Shown here: positions 50,410 through 62,683 of the stretch, piece after piece
Position numbering within the stretch: the stretch's first letter is position 1
How the letters are laid out: each line of letters begins with the position of its first letter
Source: Watersipora subatra
Taxonomy: Eukaryota > Bryozoa > Gymnolaemata > Cheilostomatida > Watersiporidae
Assembly (NCBI RefSeq): GCF_963576615.1
Contig: NC_088712.1
Span: 53,301,114-53,365,113, forward strand
Reading direction: 5' to 3'
DNA length: 64,000 nt
Notes under the pieces: generated by a model
Told to the model about the DNA's origin: nothing
Databases searched by the model: none
Seen by the model: the letters and a program-made list of their open reading frames with translations, nothing else
Translations under genes and position numbers: made by a program

Positions 50410-53400
50410 CTAATAATAGCCACTATAATCGTAGCCTGTGTACCCGCCGGTACCGTAAGCTTGCTGCTGTTGCTGCTGCGGGTACTGCTGGCCATAGCCG
50501 TACTGGTTGTAGTCTTGAGTCTGCTGGTAATACTGCTGACCCCAACCGGCAGCCTGGCCTCCGTAGTACTGACCTTGCTGTTGGTATTGCTGGTTGTAGT
50601 TCATAGCCGTACCGTTATTAGGGTACGTTTGTGCAGTAGTTTTAGCCTTTTTAGGGTCACTGTATGTTTTGTCACTAAAAGCACCACCACATGAATCAGA
50701 ACAAAGCAACTGCCCGTGCTTCTAACACGAAAAAACTCTGCAAAACCAGAAAAGACTAAAAATTAAGGAAAAACTAGTCTTTCACTGTTTTAAGTTAGAC
50801 TATCTGCATCCCAGATTAAACAAGCAACCTTGGCCACCAGTGAATGCATGACATTTTACAAGTAGATAACATGCATAATGCTGATAAAAGTTTGAACACT
50901 TGTAGCCCCAAACAACTTAAGAAACATTCAGTGACACTAATGTGTTTCTATAAACATACATGTGTAGATAATCATATCATACCGCATACCATTGGAAATA
51001 TGAGGTTGGGAGCTTTTTGGCAAGTACAAAAAGTTACTGTTTTGAAACTATACTAAACAGAATCGAGGAGAGACTCATACTTTTTATTTTGAGACATCTT
51101 TTTAGGTGTATTAACATCATTTTACGATAAATCAACACTTCATTAATAGTTGGAAATGTGATACGACCAAAACAAAATTCGTCGATTGAACAAAAAATAT
51201 TTAAAAACCATTTTTGGAATGGTCGTAGTAGAACTATAAAATGCATTGCTAACAAAGTTCAAACTGTTTGAATAACAGCATTGTCATTAGGTATGGAAAT
51301 GGTAATTATTTAAGGTTGAGGGAAATTCCTCTTGTTTGATGATACCCAGAGTCATTAAATTCCGTTTAATTACTTTATTCAAGAAAACAATTTTAGACAT
51401 GGCGATAATTAGAAGGGAAAACATCCATAACACTTTAAAAGTTATCTGAATAAATCTCTTAACAACTGGAGAACACAAATTCTTTCAAGTTTTTGGATGA
51501 GTGCAGGTCGTGGACTTAATATCAAGAACTACTGTTCTGTATCTATATGACTTAACTCTGCAAGACTGATTCACACTGCCCTCAACTATTTTAAATGGAT
51601 TGATTTACAATCTTTCTATTACTAATCAGATGTTGAGCTATCCTTTGCAAATAAGGTGATGACTCATCTGATATGAATATTGATCTGTTAGTGAGCAATG
51701 TCAACACCTGAAATGTCCTATATACCACTGTCGTAGTTAATGTGACAACTTCTGCATGTGGTTGCACTCTTCCACACCAAAACTCCTAACAAGCTTCTCC
51801 GTCACAGAAAATCAGCACAAGCCATAAAATTATATGTTTATACAGTCATACCTCGACATACGGGTGTCCCAACATACGTGAAAATCTAGATACGAGGAAA
51901 ATTTCCAGCAAGTTTCTACCTTGAGATATGAGAAACCTTGGAGATACGAACCAATTCTCGATGGCCACTAAATGGCCGAGTATATGAGAGACCGTTTTCG
52001 AGAACAACATTGCTCGGTCGTTCTCATCAAATCAGTTTGGAAAAAGCTTATAAAGGGTCAGCTAAAAGTTTGTGAAGACGGAGGCAAAAACCCCAAGCCG
52101 AAAACATGATAAAAAATTAAGACAAAGACAAAATTAAAGTCAAGTTTAGTGAAAGATTATGACAATTAAAAACACCTCCCATCGTAACATCCTGTTTTTA
52201 GGTGGTTGTTCATTGTATGAGAATGGAACAATTTGTATTTAGTTATTTTACGTAAGAAATACTGCATTGAGATATGAGAACATCGACATACAAGCTCAGT
52301 AACAGAATGCATCAAGCTCGTATGTCGAGGTATGACTCTAGAGCGAATGTTAGCTCACGTAACGGTATGCCACAAAGGCATAAAAAGGTACTCTACTGAA
52401 GCTGTACTTGGTGTTATAAACTAGCTAAAAATTAACCTAGCGAACCGAACCTCCCACCCAGCAAAATGGGAATAATTTCAAACCCAGCACAGTTGTTAGG
52501 AGCTAATGAGCTCTGTCCTTTATAAATATGAGTGACTAACCTCGCTGACAGCGCACGCTTCTTCTCTTTAGCAGCAGTAGCAGCTTCCTCATGCTCCTGG
52601 TAAATGCTATATAACCTGTCATATATAATAACACAACAATGTACAACTAGTGATATATAATAGAGTGTACAGCTAGTGATATATAATAGACTGTACAGCT
52701 AGTGATATATAATAGAGTGTACAACTAGTGATATATAATAGAGTGTACAGCTAGTGATATATAATAGAATGTACAACTCATGATATATATAATATACTGT
52801 ACTATACAGTCTGTGACATATAACATACTATATGGTCTGTGACATATGTGCAATATATAATATACTGTACATTATGCATTATACATTATGTTGTACAACC
52901 TGTGATATATAATACAACATGCAAACTATACGTAACTTGTTGTAAAATCTCTAATGTGTAACTTACGATACGATCTGTGTAATGTAACATACTGTATGAT
53001 TTGTGAAAGATAATATAATGCACAACCTGTTCTACACACTGCAACCTGCAATGTAAAACATGCAATGCCTAAAGTGCAATGCAACCAAGGATGCATAACC
53101 TGTAATACGCAATATATAACCTGCAATACACAATACATAACCTGTAGTACACAATACATAGCCTGTAGTACACAATACATAACCTGTAATATACCATGTA
53201 TAACCAGTAATATACAATATATAACCTGTAATACACAATACATAACCCGTAATACACAATATATAACCTATGATACACAATACATAACCTGTAATACACA
53301 TTACATAACCTGTAATATACAATACATAACCTGTAATATACAATACATAACCTGTAATATACAATATATAACCTGCAATACACAATACATAACCTGTAGT

Positions 53401-56400
53401 ACACAATACATAACCTGCAGCATACAATATATAACATGTAATACACAATACATAACCCGTAATACACAATATATAACCTGTAATACACAATATATAACCT
53501 GTAATACACAATACATAACCTGTAATACACAGTACATAACCTGTAATATACAATACATAACCTGTAACGCTCACCTTGCAACATATAATCCTGAATGTAC
53601 ATAGTGCTCTGAACAACCCGTGTACAGTAGGAGCAATGTATAAAACATGCATATATGTATAAAACAAAGTCAGTGATATATGAAATAAACAGAAAACCTG
53701 CTATATAACCCAAAAACAAGCAACCCGCAACAGAGACAACCTGCAATCAAGCCTACAACAGACAACCTGTAATATAACCTACAACAAACAACCTGTAATA
53801 TAACCTACAATAGACAACTTGTAATATAACCTACAACAAACAACCTGTTGTATAACCTACAATAGACAACATGTAGTGTAACCTATAATAGACAACATGT
53901 AATATAACCTACAACAGACAACCTGTAATATAACCTACAATAAACAACCTGCAATATAACCTACAATAAACAACCTGTAGTATAACCTACAATAGACAAC
54001 CTGTGATAACCTACAACAGACAACCTGTAATATAGCCTACAAATGACAACCTGTAATATAACCTACAACAGACAACCTGCAATATAACCTACAAATGACA
54101 ACTTGTAATATAACATACAACAGGCAACCTGTAGTATAACCTACAATAGACAACCTGTGATAACCTACAACAGACAACCTGGAATATAACCTACAAATGA
54201 AAACTTGTGATGTAACCTATAATACAATTTGGAATACACATGCAGAAACATGACAATACACAGACATGCTCATATACAACATGAAGATATGCAACATATG
54301 AATCCTACCGCGTAGAGACAGTGAGCATTAAAAATGATATATTCATAGTAGCAGAAGGGATACAAGATGTGATCAGATAATAAATGGGATTATTTACCAC
54401 ATAAAGCACCATCAAATACACAAGAAGCACAGTTATCGGTAAAGTCACAGCATGTGAAAAAAATTAACAGATCAAGCAAACATTCAAAATGTTAGCCGAT
54501 GTTACCTTTAAATTGCAACCCTGCTTCCATAAAAAATTGAAACCAATTTGCTTGTGCTCTCTCACTCAAATGGCTAATAGACCTAAAAACTCATGCTTGA
54601 CAAAGGGTCATTAGGAGAGGCTAAAGAGTCTGATCTTTCAGAAAGACAGAGTAGCCATCACGAAAACCAATTATACAAACTATTGATCCCGTATGAACCT
54701 AACTCCACAGCAAACATAAAGTTTCTTAAAAACAGCAGTACAACTTCTGGGAGATTCTGTCATAATCTTTAATCAAATGCGAGCACCTTAGACGGAACAG
54801 GAGTATAACCGCTAATCAAGTTTCTTTCAACAGACAAGTTTGGCAATAGCTCAGCCTACACACTTAGCACTCAGTTGGCGGATAGTAGATGAGCAACAAG
54901 AACAAAGTGATTGTCATGGGATGACATTCCATTCCAGATTAGATTAAAAGATCCTAATGATTGACTGATCGACTGATTGACAAGGGTCAGTAACAAACAG
55001 GCTTCAAGAGCTCTATGAAGCGGCTTCATAGAACTCATCGTAGCACAAGAACTAAGCAAAGTAATACCTAATAACTTGCGTATGACTGCCTACAAATTCA
55101 AAAGAAAAAATGTAGAGAATAAACTTTTTTACTCCATATCTCCGAATTGAATTCTCGTGGATCCATTTGGGTCGAGCATTGGAAGGTTTATTTCATGCAG
55201 TGGCAAAAAACAGATCTCAGTGCAAGTAGTAGCTGGAAAATTAAAGAAAATGGATTGTTCTCCAACTTGCTAGGAGAAAAATGGTAAGGTTTGGAGCATT
55301 TTAATGGTTGCTCACCCTCTTCAATGTTAAGCTACTCCCACATCTTAGAGAAAAAGGCAACACTAAACACAGGAGCTAAAACAACCAAACTGGCACAAAA
55401 TGCTTGACATCATCATTGTTGATTGCTTTTCTCATCATTATCGGTTGTTGCTTGCTGAATGAACAAATCCACACAATAATTTTCTACTAAAGCAAAACAG
55501 ACAGCTCCCGTAGTTAACCTTGACCATACGTACGATATTAATCTACAAGGCGAGTTCATATTTTGCTAGCAAAGGTATATCGATTCTGCATTAAATCATT
55601 GAAGGTCGATCTATGAAAGCCTACCTACAGTATTCTTATGAAAACGCATCTGCCTAAACAAGGTGTTCTAGGGGGAGTAACTCCGATAGCTGTTTAATCA
55701 CTCATATTAGAGAGCCGGGTTTCAACAGTATAAGGACAAAGTATTTCTGACCTGTTAGTAACTGTTAATCGGTTACAACAATCAGCCTCACTCCATATTA
55801 GCCAAACATGAATCAGCAGGGGGTCATAAGTTCAGCAACAAACTCAAAATGTTGAAACAAACAAAACAAGACAAGCCTACTAAATATAGGACAAGACAAC
55901 ACTCAGTCGAGGCAGCACCAACCATAAATGTTTTAACGCAGCCTATCCGACGTAGAGACACAAAAACGCACATGCTCTAACAAAGGCAAGACATAAGCTC
56001 TGCAAAGGCACTATATGCGCATTAAATAAGCATTGTGTATGCATCTAATGGAGCTTAACACTACGACAAGTATGATAACACCATGAAAAGCATCTCCAAA
56101 CAGTTGCACTGCACAAATCCCAATGCACGAGCACACTCGGTCAACTCGAGATCGACAGCAGATCTACAGACCTTTTCACATCTGAACCAAGATCATCGAT
56201 GAACTCATATCTTCTTGAGTAGAACTTTTGTTTGACCTCAGGGGAGAGGGAGCTGGCGTTGATGAGCTCAAACACGTCGAGTACCTTATCTTCATCCAGT
56301 GGCTGACGCTGATACTCTACATCTAGGAGCTGCGTGTAGAAGGCTTCATGTGCCTGCACAATCATACAGCAATCCTACACTAGTAATGCAATACTTTGGT

Positions 56401-59400
56401 TATTCACAGCTTTAATAAATACGCCTTTAACCGCTAAAATATTTACATTGCATTTAAATGCTATATTCAAGTGAGTAATGTCTATATTATTATTGATACT
56501 ATTTAAAAAATGCTCATGAATGGTGAGCTAACTTATTTCCCTCAAGATATGAGTGCACAAACTGAAATACAAGTTTTACTCACCTAATGAGATTTTAAAC
56601 AGCCCCGTAGAAAATTGGCTCCTGAATTAATTAAAAACAAAGAGTATTTTAAAGTCTAATTACTCTGATAAAACATGACTGATTGATGGTAACCAGAATT
56701 AACTGTTTCATGTTTGATCTAGCAAGAAGAAATAGTTTAGTTTTTGGCTCTACAGGAGTTATAATTTGAATGTACAGCATAATTTGTTCCTACAAAAGAA
56801 AATAGCCATGAACAGACAACTCTAAATTTCATAATTTCTTTGCAACTCGTAATGCAGCTAAAAAAGCGTTGACGCTAGTCTGGATCTTAACCCTTCAAAC
56901 AGTTGGCATAAAATCAATTAAAATTACAGCTGCGTGGATGACGAGATCATATAAAACATATACTAACAACCTTTGATAGCAGTACTGAAACGATAAATCA
57001 ACTTTATATTCTAAGCAGCTTGAGCGCCATACCAGCAACATTTAGTCAGAGCAAAAATAAATTCAACAATTTTAATAATAATTACATAGCCCAAGCACCG
57101 TCAACTCTAGAGGATTTCTGTTTTTCCAAGTTCTTTTGATGCTAGCCAAATATGTTTCCGAACATTACATCCGCTTGCACCCTTAACAATCTCAACTTAC
57201 ATAGCACTTAGTATGATATTATGACCAACAGGCAAAATGAACTTGCGGTTTGGAAATATTCGATCAATGGTTTTCAAGTGCTGATTCCATTATCATCAAT
57301 CGTGGTTATCAAATAGATATTTTAAAAAGAAATTATATTGTTGAAAAGGGAATCTGCAGTGGTTCTTTTACCACGCAAAGAGAATTAATAGCAAATTACT
57401 CACAGAGTTCTCCTCCAGCGCTTTTCTCAACACCTCACTTGCCTTGTCTGGATCACCCTTTATCTGCAACAACCATTCAGTAACATATAGTATTTTATTG
57501 ACCATGTTCATATATAAAACATTGGGTAGTATTTACCCTGTTCATATATCAACATTAGGATAGTATTTACCGTGTTCCTGTATCAACATTAAGACATAAG
57601 ATTTAGTAAACACTTTGATCTAGCTGAGATTAAATACTCGTCCAGATGGAGAACCATTTGGATTGATTGGTACATAACACGTCTGAGCAACTATATACTT
57701 TACAACCATATGGGTCTATAGCATCATCACCCTATCACCACTAGCATAACACTCTCAGAACTAATCCAGTTCTGAAAACTGTTTTCATTGGAAAAGTCAT
57801 ATTCAAACAATCTGTAATCAAGGGCATCTAAAAATTTATGAAAACACTAGAGAAATGCCTGGCCTTGCACTGGTATTAAAAATTAAAAAGCTTATAAACA
57901 GTGACAGGAAATTTAATTGCCTGCCACTTGCCATTAGCCTGGAACATTGCCAGTGGCGAAATTGAGAAAGCTAGTATTAAATTAGTAAGCTAAACTTATT
58001 AAAAAGAGCTGTGAGAACAAACAGAAAGTGACATTGCGCGTAATGCATAGCGGTATGCGTATTTCTACCCAAATAGCGACATATATCGTCCACTGAATCT
58101 ATCAATCTCGTGCAGCTCAATGGTTTAGCATGTTGTCTGGAGAACGAGGGGGGCTACAGATCAAATCTTCTGCGATACAGATTCTTCATTCCAAGATTTT
58201 AATAGCTACAGCTGGAGACACAAACACACACGCAAACACAAAAACACACAAACAAACACAAACACACACAACCAAACACACACAAACAAACACACACAAA
58301 CAAACACACACACAAACACACACACAAACACACGCAAACACACACGCATGCGCGCGCACACACACGAGATTTATTTATATACATAGATTTTCATGTAACG
58401 ATCATTTATGTTGATTTGAGTAGGTTTTGCATTAACTTTAGGCTTCAGTTGAAAAATTATTTCAAAAACTTGAAACTACAGCCTATAAAACCAATTATGT
58501 CCGTAAATGCCTAATAATCCAGAAAATTGAAAACTACTATGTAATTAACAACTTCCCATTAAAATATTTTGTAATTATACATTTATTTTTAAGCACACAT
58601 AAAACTTGTTGCGACAATGTTTCTATAATATATACAGTCACACATATTATGTAAAAAGATTTCAGATATTGAATATATAACAAAAATATTCTTAAATAAA
58701 ATTGTATTTTATACAATAATGCAAAAATAATTCACAGAATAACTCAAAGAAAAACTACAATATTTAATTTTTGTTCCCAATAGCAATTTAACCTAGCAAA
58801 TACTAAGTTACAGCACCTACAACACAGCCATGACTCCAATGAAAGTTAATCAACTTACGGGGAGGGGAGTTGAATACTTTGTCGCCTGTAGAATTAAATT
58901 CTAGTGTCCAAGTACTAACCTTGAGCAAGTAGCGAGCGTACTTGCTTATCAGCAGTTTTACGCTTTCAGCGCCGAGGCCCTTGCAGGTTATGTACGAGTT
59001 GAAAAGGTCGCAGAGGTCATCTCCATGACGTCGCAAAAGATTGAGCTTGTGATTGAGTACACACATGTTGTCAGGTGTCTGCAGCTCAATGTTGGAAATG
59101 ACGGCTAGTGCCTGTTCATATTCCCCTACGCAAGGTCATAGTCGGTGTTATACATTAAAATAATGTAGTTCATTTATTCATAGTAACCATATATAGGTAT
59201 GACGAATCTCGGTAAAAATGTTTCCATCTTGGTCATCTAGCAGTGTGCCAAAACATGAACAGCAATGTTAACAATGTCACTAACCATCTACATGCAACAA
59301 GAATATAAATTTAAGCCGTGCCCATAGCACTTCTTTTATGATGAATCATGCAAACAGCTTTAGCTAGTTTTTCAAGCAGAATGAATCACGACAATCCTAG

Positions 59401-62400
59401 TGAACAGACATGATCAATAATAGGAATACTGAGAGAAGCGTATATGGTAATGCCATATATGGTAATACCATATATGGTAATTACTAATACCATATATGGC
59501 GTTATCATATACAATGGCCATCTTATATGGTTAGGGTGCATCTTTCTGTCGCAATACATCAACTAAAAAGATTGTATGCCTATTGGCCTTGAAAGAGGTA
59601 CAGTGGAACCTCGGATCTCGAACATAATCCATTACAGAAGCTTGTTCGAAAATCGGGTTGTTCGAGATCTGAAACAATTTTTTCCATTAGAATTAATGTA
59701 TGTAAATTTTAATCCATTCCGAGTCGAGAAAACCACTTTGGTAAAGTATTTTTTTAACATTTCACACCATAAACTGTACTGTATACTGCATGTTATAAAT
59801 GAAAACGGGTGGATATAGATCCTGTTTAATTTTAATAAAAGATTTTCTATCTATGATGATGAAAAGAGAAAACAAAAAGTAAACATTTTGTATGTTTTGA
59901 GCATATGAAAGCATTAAAGGTTAAAGGTTGACTTGCAACAAAATTCACATTACAGTTATTTGATATGAAAAGATTCACCATGTCTTAATCTGTTGTGTTG
60001 TAGGTGCAAAATATGTGGAAATGTGATTACAAGCTCTTAAAAGCTCAAAAACGAACAGTTAATCACAGCCACACGAAACCGCCGTAGTTTGGATTCTCTT
60101 TCCAAAACGCGGCTCAAATGTGACGTAGCTGTGGTAGATGGTTTCTGTTTACACTTTCATCCAACCTTATTCGTCGAAATATTTTCACAAATATACTTTA
60201 CGCATTCAATAAAACCATGTCTATTGTTCTTAAGCGTCTGTTGTATCATCATTGTAATGCTGTCACTTTTAGCAGTGATATCTTTTATAACTTACCGTAA
60301 AAATTCGTTTAATTTTTTAGCCTTAGCTTGAAGGAGTACATATCATTGTCTGATAATCATGACGAGCCTGTTGGTCACTTGTGATAATCGAAAAGTGGCT
60401 GCAGAAATTATTTGTGAAGTATTGGGTCACATGATCAGATTACGACTTCCCGATTAGACCAAACCGAAACAAAACTGTAAAGTAGCGAGCATCTATATTT
60501 GATACGGGGTCTCCGGTAAAACCAGAAGTGTTTGTCATAAACTAATGCTACGATAAGTTTTATATTGAGCTTTTTATTGGCCTTTCAATTTATGTGAGAA
60601 CATCACGTGACAAGACAATAACCAAATTTCATGACTACGTCAGAGAAATAAAGAGATTCCAATCTAAGGCGGTTTTTCGTTTTTGAGCTTTTAAGAGTTT
60701 GTAACCACATTTCCACACATTTTGTACCTACAACACAACAGAGTAAGACATGGTGAATCTTTTGATACCAAATAACTGTAATGTGAATTTTGTTGCAAGC
60801 CAACCTTTAAGATAGTATACCAAAACTTGCAGAAATTGATAATGCAACATCAAAAAATGCAACAGATTAGTTACATCATAAATCGTGTGAAAAAGAAATT
60901 ATAAACAGCAATGGAAGGTTTACTTCACATGTTTGAAGGAGAACCCTCTTCCAAAACAATTTAGGGTAACTCAACTGGAGGAGTTGTCTCCCTAGCAAAT
61001 CCCTTCAGTAGGTGAATTGCTGTCCTAGATGGTTCCTTCCTTTAGTAAAGAATTTATGAAGCCTAACTTGTTTCTCCCTTTGTTAACGAATGTTTCCAGA
61101 GCTGTTCTGAACGTTTAAGTTCAATGCGCATGCTCCGGTTTGGTCGAGAACCGAATTTATGTTCGAGATCCAAGATGAGCAAATCTCAAGTTTTTTGGTC
61201 GAAAACCGAGCTGGTCGAGAACCTAGGTGGAGAACCAGGGAAACCGAGGTTCCCCTGTAATTGGTGAATATTCTAAGACAAAAGGCAGACAACCCACCTT
61301 GTCGTTCCTCATAGAAGGCCCAAGTAATATGGATTGAGGCCTTGTAAGGGAGGTGCTGTCGACAGGCCCGTGTATATACATTCCTGACATCCTCATGTCT
61401 TTCTAGGCCTTCTAGGTATGCTGTGTACTGTGAGAGAACAACAAGAGACCTAATAGTGGACTCGAAGGACCTAATAGTGGACTCGAGAGACCTAATAGTG
61501 GACATGAGAGACCTAATAGTGGACACAAGAGACCTAATGGTGGACACAAGAGACCTAATACCTAATTATTTATTTTATCAGCAACCAGAAAAGCGATCTA
61601 ATGACTTCAATCGTCCTCGTCTTTTTTTCCAAATTTAGTTTCATCCGATACGAAAGCAATTTACTAACAAAATTTTTTTTAACTGAAACTAACAAATGAG
61701 TTTTATATTTCATGTCATCATAGAGCATTGGAGACAATTTGCAATATTTATCAGCAACAATCTAAGTTGCCGAGCCAAGTTTAACTATATGAATATTAAT
61801 AAAGAATTTGTCTATTAATCTACAGCTATTGTTGCACATCATATAACATAGATATTGCGAAACTTTGTGTTAGAAAAGTGAGTAACAAATGTAGCTTTAT
61901 GATTTTGTAATAAACAATTTTTGAATCACTCAAAATTTCCTGTCGCAACTAGGGAAGTAACACTGACCCGTACTTGTATATCAACTCGTCTCAATATAAT
62001 CACATATGAGCTCTAGTATAATCAACTTGCTAAAAGCATAATTTACATTACTCGAACATAGCATAAGAGGAAGACAACTCCAAAATTATTTTTGGCCTGA
62101 AATCAGAGTCTAAGATACAAACTTTTTTGTGATGCCATCTTGAAGCGGACAACTTACTTAACATTTGTAGAAGGGTTGGACGGTCAAACCAGGAGTATAA
62201 GCAAAAACTATGTAAAGCAATCAAGAAATTTGAGGGATATAGCAGAGCCAGTTGAGCAAAGGACATGTGTATGTAGTTGTGTTACGAGTTCTACGATCTG
62301 CATTGAGACATATAGCAACTCTTTCAATCAGACCTCTTTATTCCGAGTGCTAAGCTTCTAAACCAATGCGTGACAACTCCCGCCTATGAGCTTGTCTTGA

Positions 62401-62683
62401 AACTCAAACACTTGACACTTTCATCATATAAGGACAAACCAAATAACTCTGATTAATAACATACCCACAGGGGTGCATGAACAATGCATGATGTATTGCA
62501 ACAAAAAAGCTTTAGAGGTCTATGAATTCATGATTGTGTGCTGACGGCTAACCTTGAGCCAAAACTCTTCATATTGAGCGCATGCTATGACGCATCTCTC
62601 AAACAGGAATATCGCTCGGTTCTCCCCTCCATTTGCTATCTCAAAGTCGAGGTATTTTCTCCAATTCTTCAGTTGGGCTGAAT
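50410..62683 (-). CDS. PRPF39: Pre-mRNA-processing factor 39, C-terminal part
   Basis: PRPF39 is a HAT-repeat protein of the U1 snRNP that supports 5' splice-site recognition in the nucleus. Seven exons join in phase: 62553-62683, 61298-61427, 58920-59125, 57404-57463, 56172-56353, 52541-52615, 50410-50674, about 349 codons; 5' exons lie beyond the right edge. Landmarks: [20 protein letters not shown] and [18 protein letters not shown], then the HAT segments [14 protein letters not shown] and [32 protein letters not shown], and [20 protein letters not shown] with [18 protein letters not shown]. The order and spacing match the C-terminal half of animal PRPF39. The last exon is a long Tyr/Gln/Gly-rich tail (about 70 residues, with GWGQQYYQQ and a run of six Gln) ending YDYSGYY. 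The exon at 52,615 is placed at the acceptor GACAG because it restores the frame and the LY.IYQEH match. Confidence 0.93.
50675..51842. other. PRPF39 last intron, distal part
   Basis: AT-rich intron; no exon or repeat recognised. Confidence 0.5.
51843..52338. mobile_element. Mariner-type MITE, 496 bp
   Basis: Ends CAGTCATACCTCGACATACG and, on the other strand, GAGTCATACCTCGACATACG, each next to TA (51,841-51,842 and 52,339-52,340). No transposase is encoded. It lies in the last PRPF39 intron. Confidence 0.88.
52640..52800. repeat. 26-bp minisatellite
   Basis: About five copies of AGTGATATATAATAGAGTGT ACAGCT, beginning about 25 bases from the acceptor of the 52,541-52,615 exon. The core TAGTGATATATAAT is the same as in the 33-bp MRPL28 array. 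Confidence 0.9.
53095..53570. repeat. 21-bp minisatellite
   Basis: About 23 copies of ATAACCTGTAATACACAATA C. Because 21 is a multiple of three, frames of 179 codons (+) and of 211 and 225 codons (-) run across it; they are heptad artefacts (for example ITCNTQY). Confidence 0.95.
53750..54215. repeat. 26-bp minisatellite
   Basis: About 18 copies of ACAACCTGTAATATAACCTA CAACAG. It shares AACCTGTAAT with the neighbouring 21-bp array, so the two probably have a common origin. The rest of the intron to 56,171 shows nothing recognised. Confidence 0.93.
56354..57403. other. PRPF39 intron, nothing seen
   Basis: AT-rich intron between the 56,172-56,353 and 57,404-57,463 exons. No repeat or element recognised. 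Confidence 0.5.
57860..58210 (+). repeat. Dispersed SINE-like repeat, long copy
   Basis: Shares its first 250 bases with 18,650-18,925 and continues into a tRNA-like part: A-box-like CAGCTCAATGG (58,113-58,123) and B-box-like AGATCAAATCT (58,158-58,168). The tail GCTACAGCTGGAGACAC resembles that of the 15.1 kb copy and runs into an AC-rich tract. Confidence 0.65.
58217..58365. repeat. (AC)n / AAACACAC microsatellite
   Basis: AC-rich tract directly at the 3' end of the SINE-like repeat, probably grown from its tail. Confidence 0.93.
59450..59510. repeat. Palindromic ATATATGGTAATACCATATAT cluster
   Basis: Repeated ATATGGTAATACCATATAT units that can fold on themselves, in a PRPF39 intron. Confidence 0.8.
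59601..61257. mobile_element. Mariner-type element, split by a nested insertion
   Basis: Left end CAGTGGAACCTCGGATCTCG and right end, read on the other strand, CAGGGGAACCTCGGTTTCCC, each next to TA. Degenerate GTTCGAGA/TCGAGAAC motifs fill the interior. The 882-bp TTAA-type element lies inside, so without it the host element is about 0.77 kb. No transposase seen. Confidence 0.82.
59925..60806. mobile_element. TTAA-type non-autonomous element, 882 bp
   Basis: Inverted repeats of about 130 bases start AGGTTGACTTGCAACAAAAT and AGGTTGGCTTGCAACAAAAT (other strand), flanked by TTAA at 59,921-59,924 and 60,807-60,810. TTAA targets point to piggyBac or Kolobok relatives; the AGG start leans to Kolobok. 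The 80-codon frame inside shows no transposase motif. A solo end is at 18,925. Confidence 0.85.
61445..61562. repeat. 21-bp minisatellite at a PRPF39 acceptor
   Basis: Five to six copies of GAGACCTAATAGTGGACACA A, starting about 18 bases from the acceptor of exon 61,298-61,427. Read on the gene's strand it is an open heptad (STIRSLV) in frame with that exon. Confidence 0.92.
61563..62552. other. PRPF39 intron, rest
   Basis: AT-rich intron beyond the 21-bp array. Nothing else recognised. Confidence 0.5.

Noticed and set aside
53032-53746. Open frames of 179 to 225 codons on both strands
   Set aside because: They run across a 21-bp tandem repeat; the period is a multiple of three, so frames stay open without coding selection.
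55064-55090. 22-base micro-exon of PRPF39 (acceptor TTTGTAG)
   Set aside because: Joined after exon 56,172-56,353 it gives an in-frame stop; the exon at 52,541-52,615 restores both frame and similarity.
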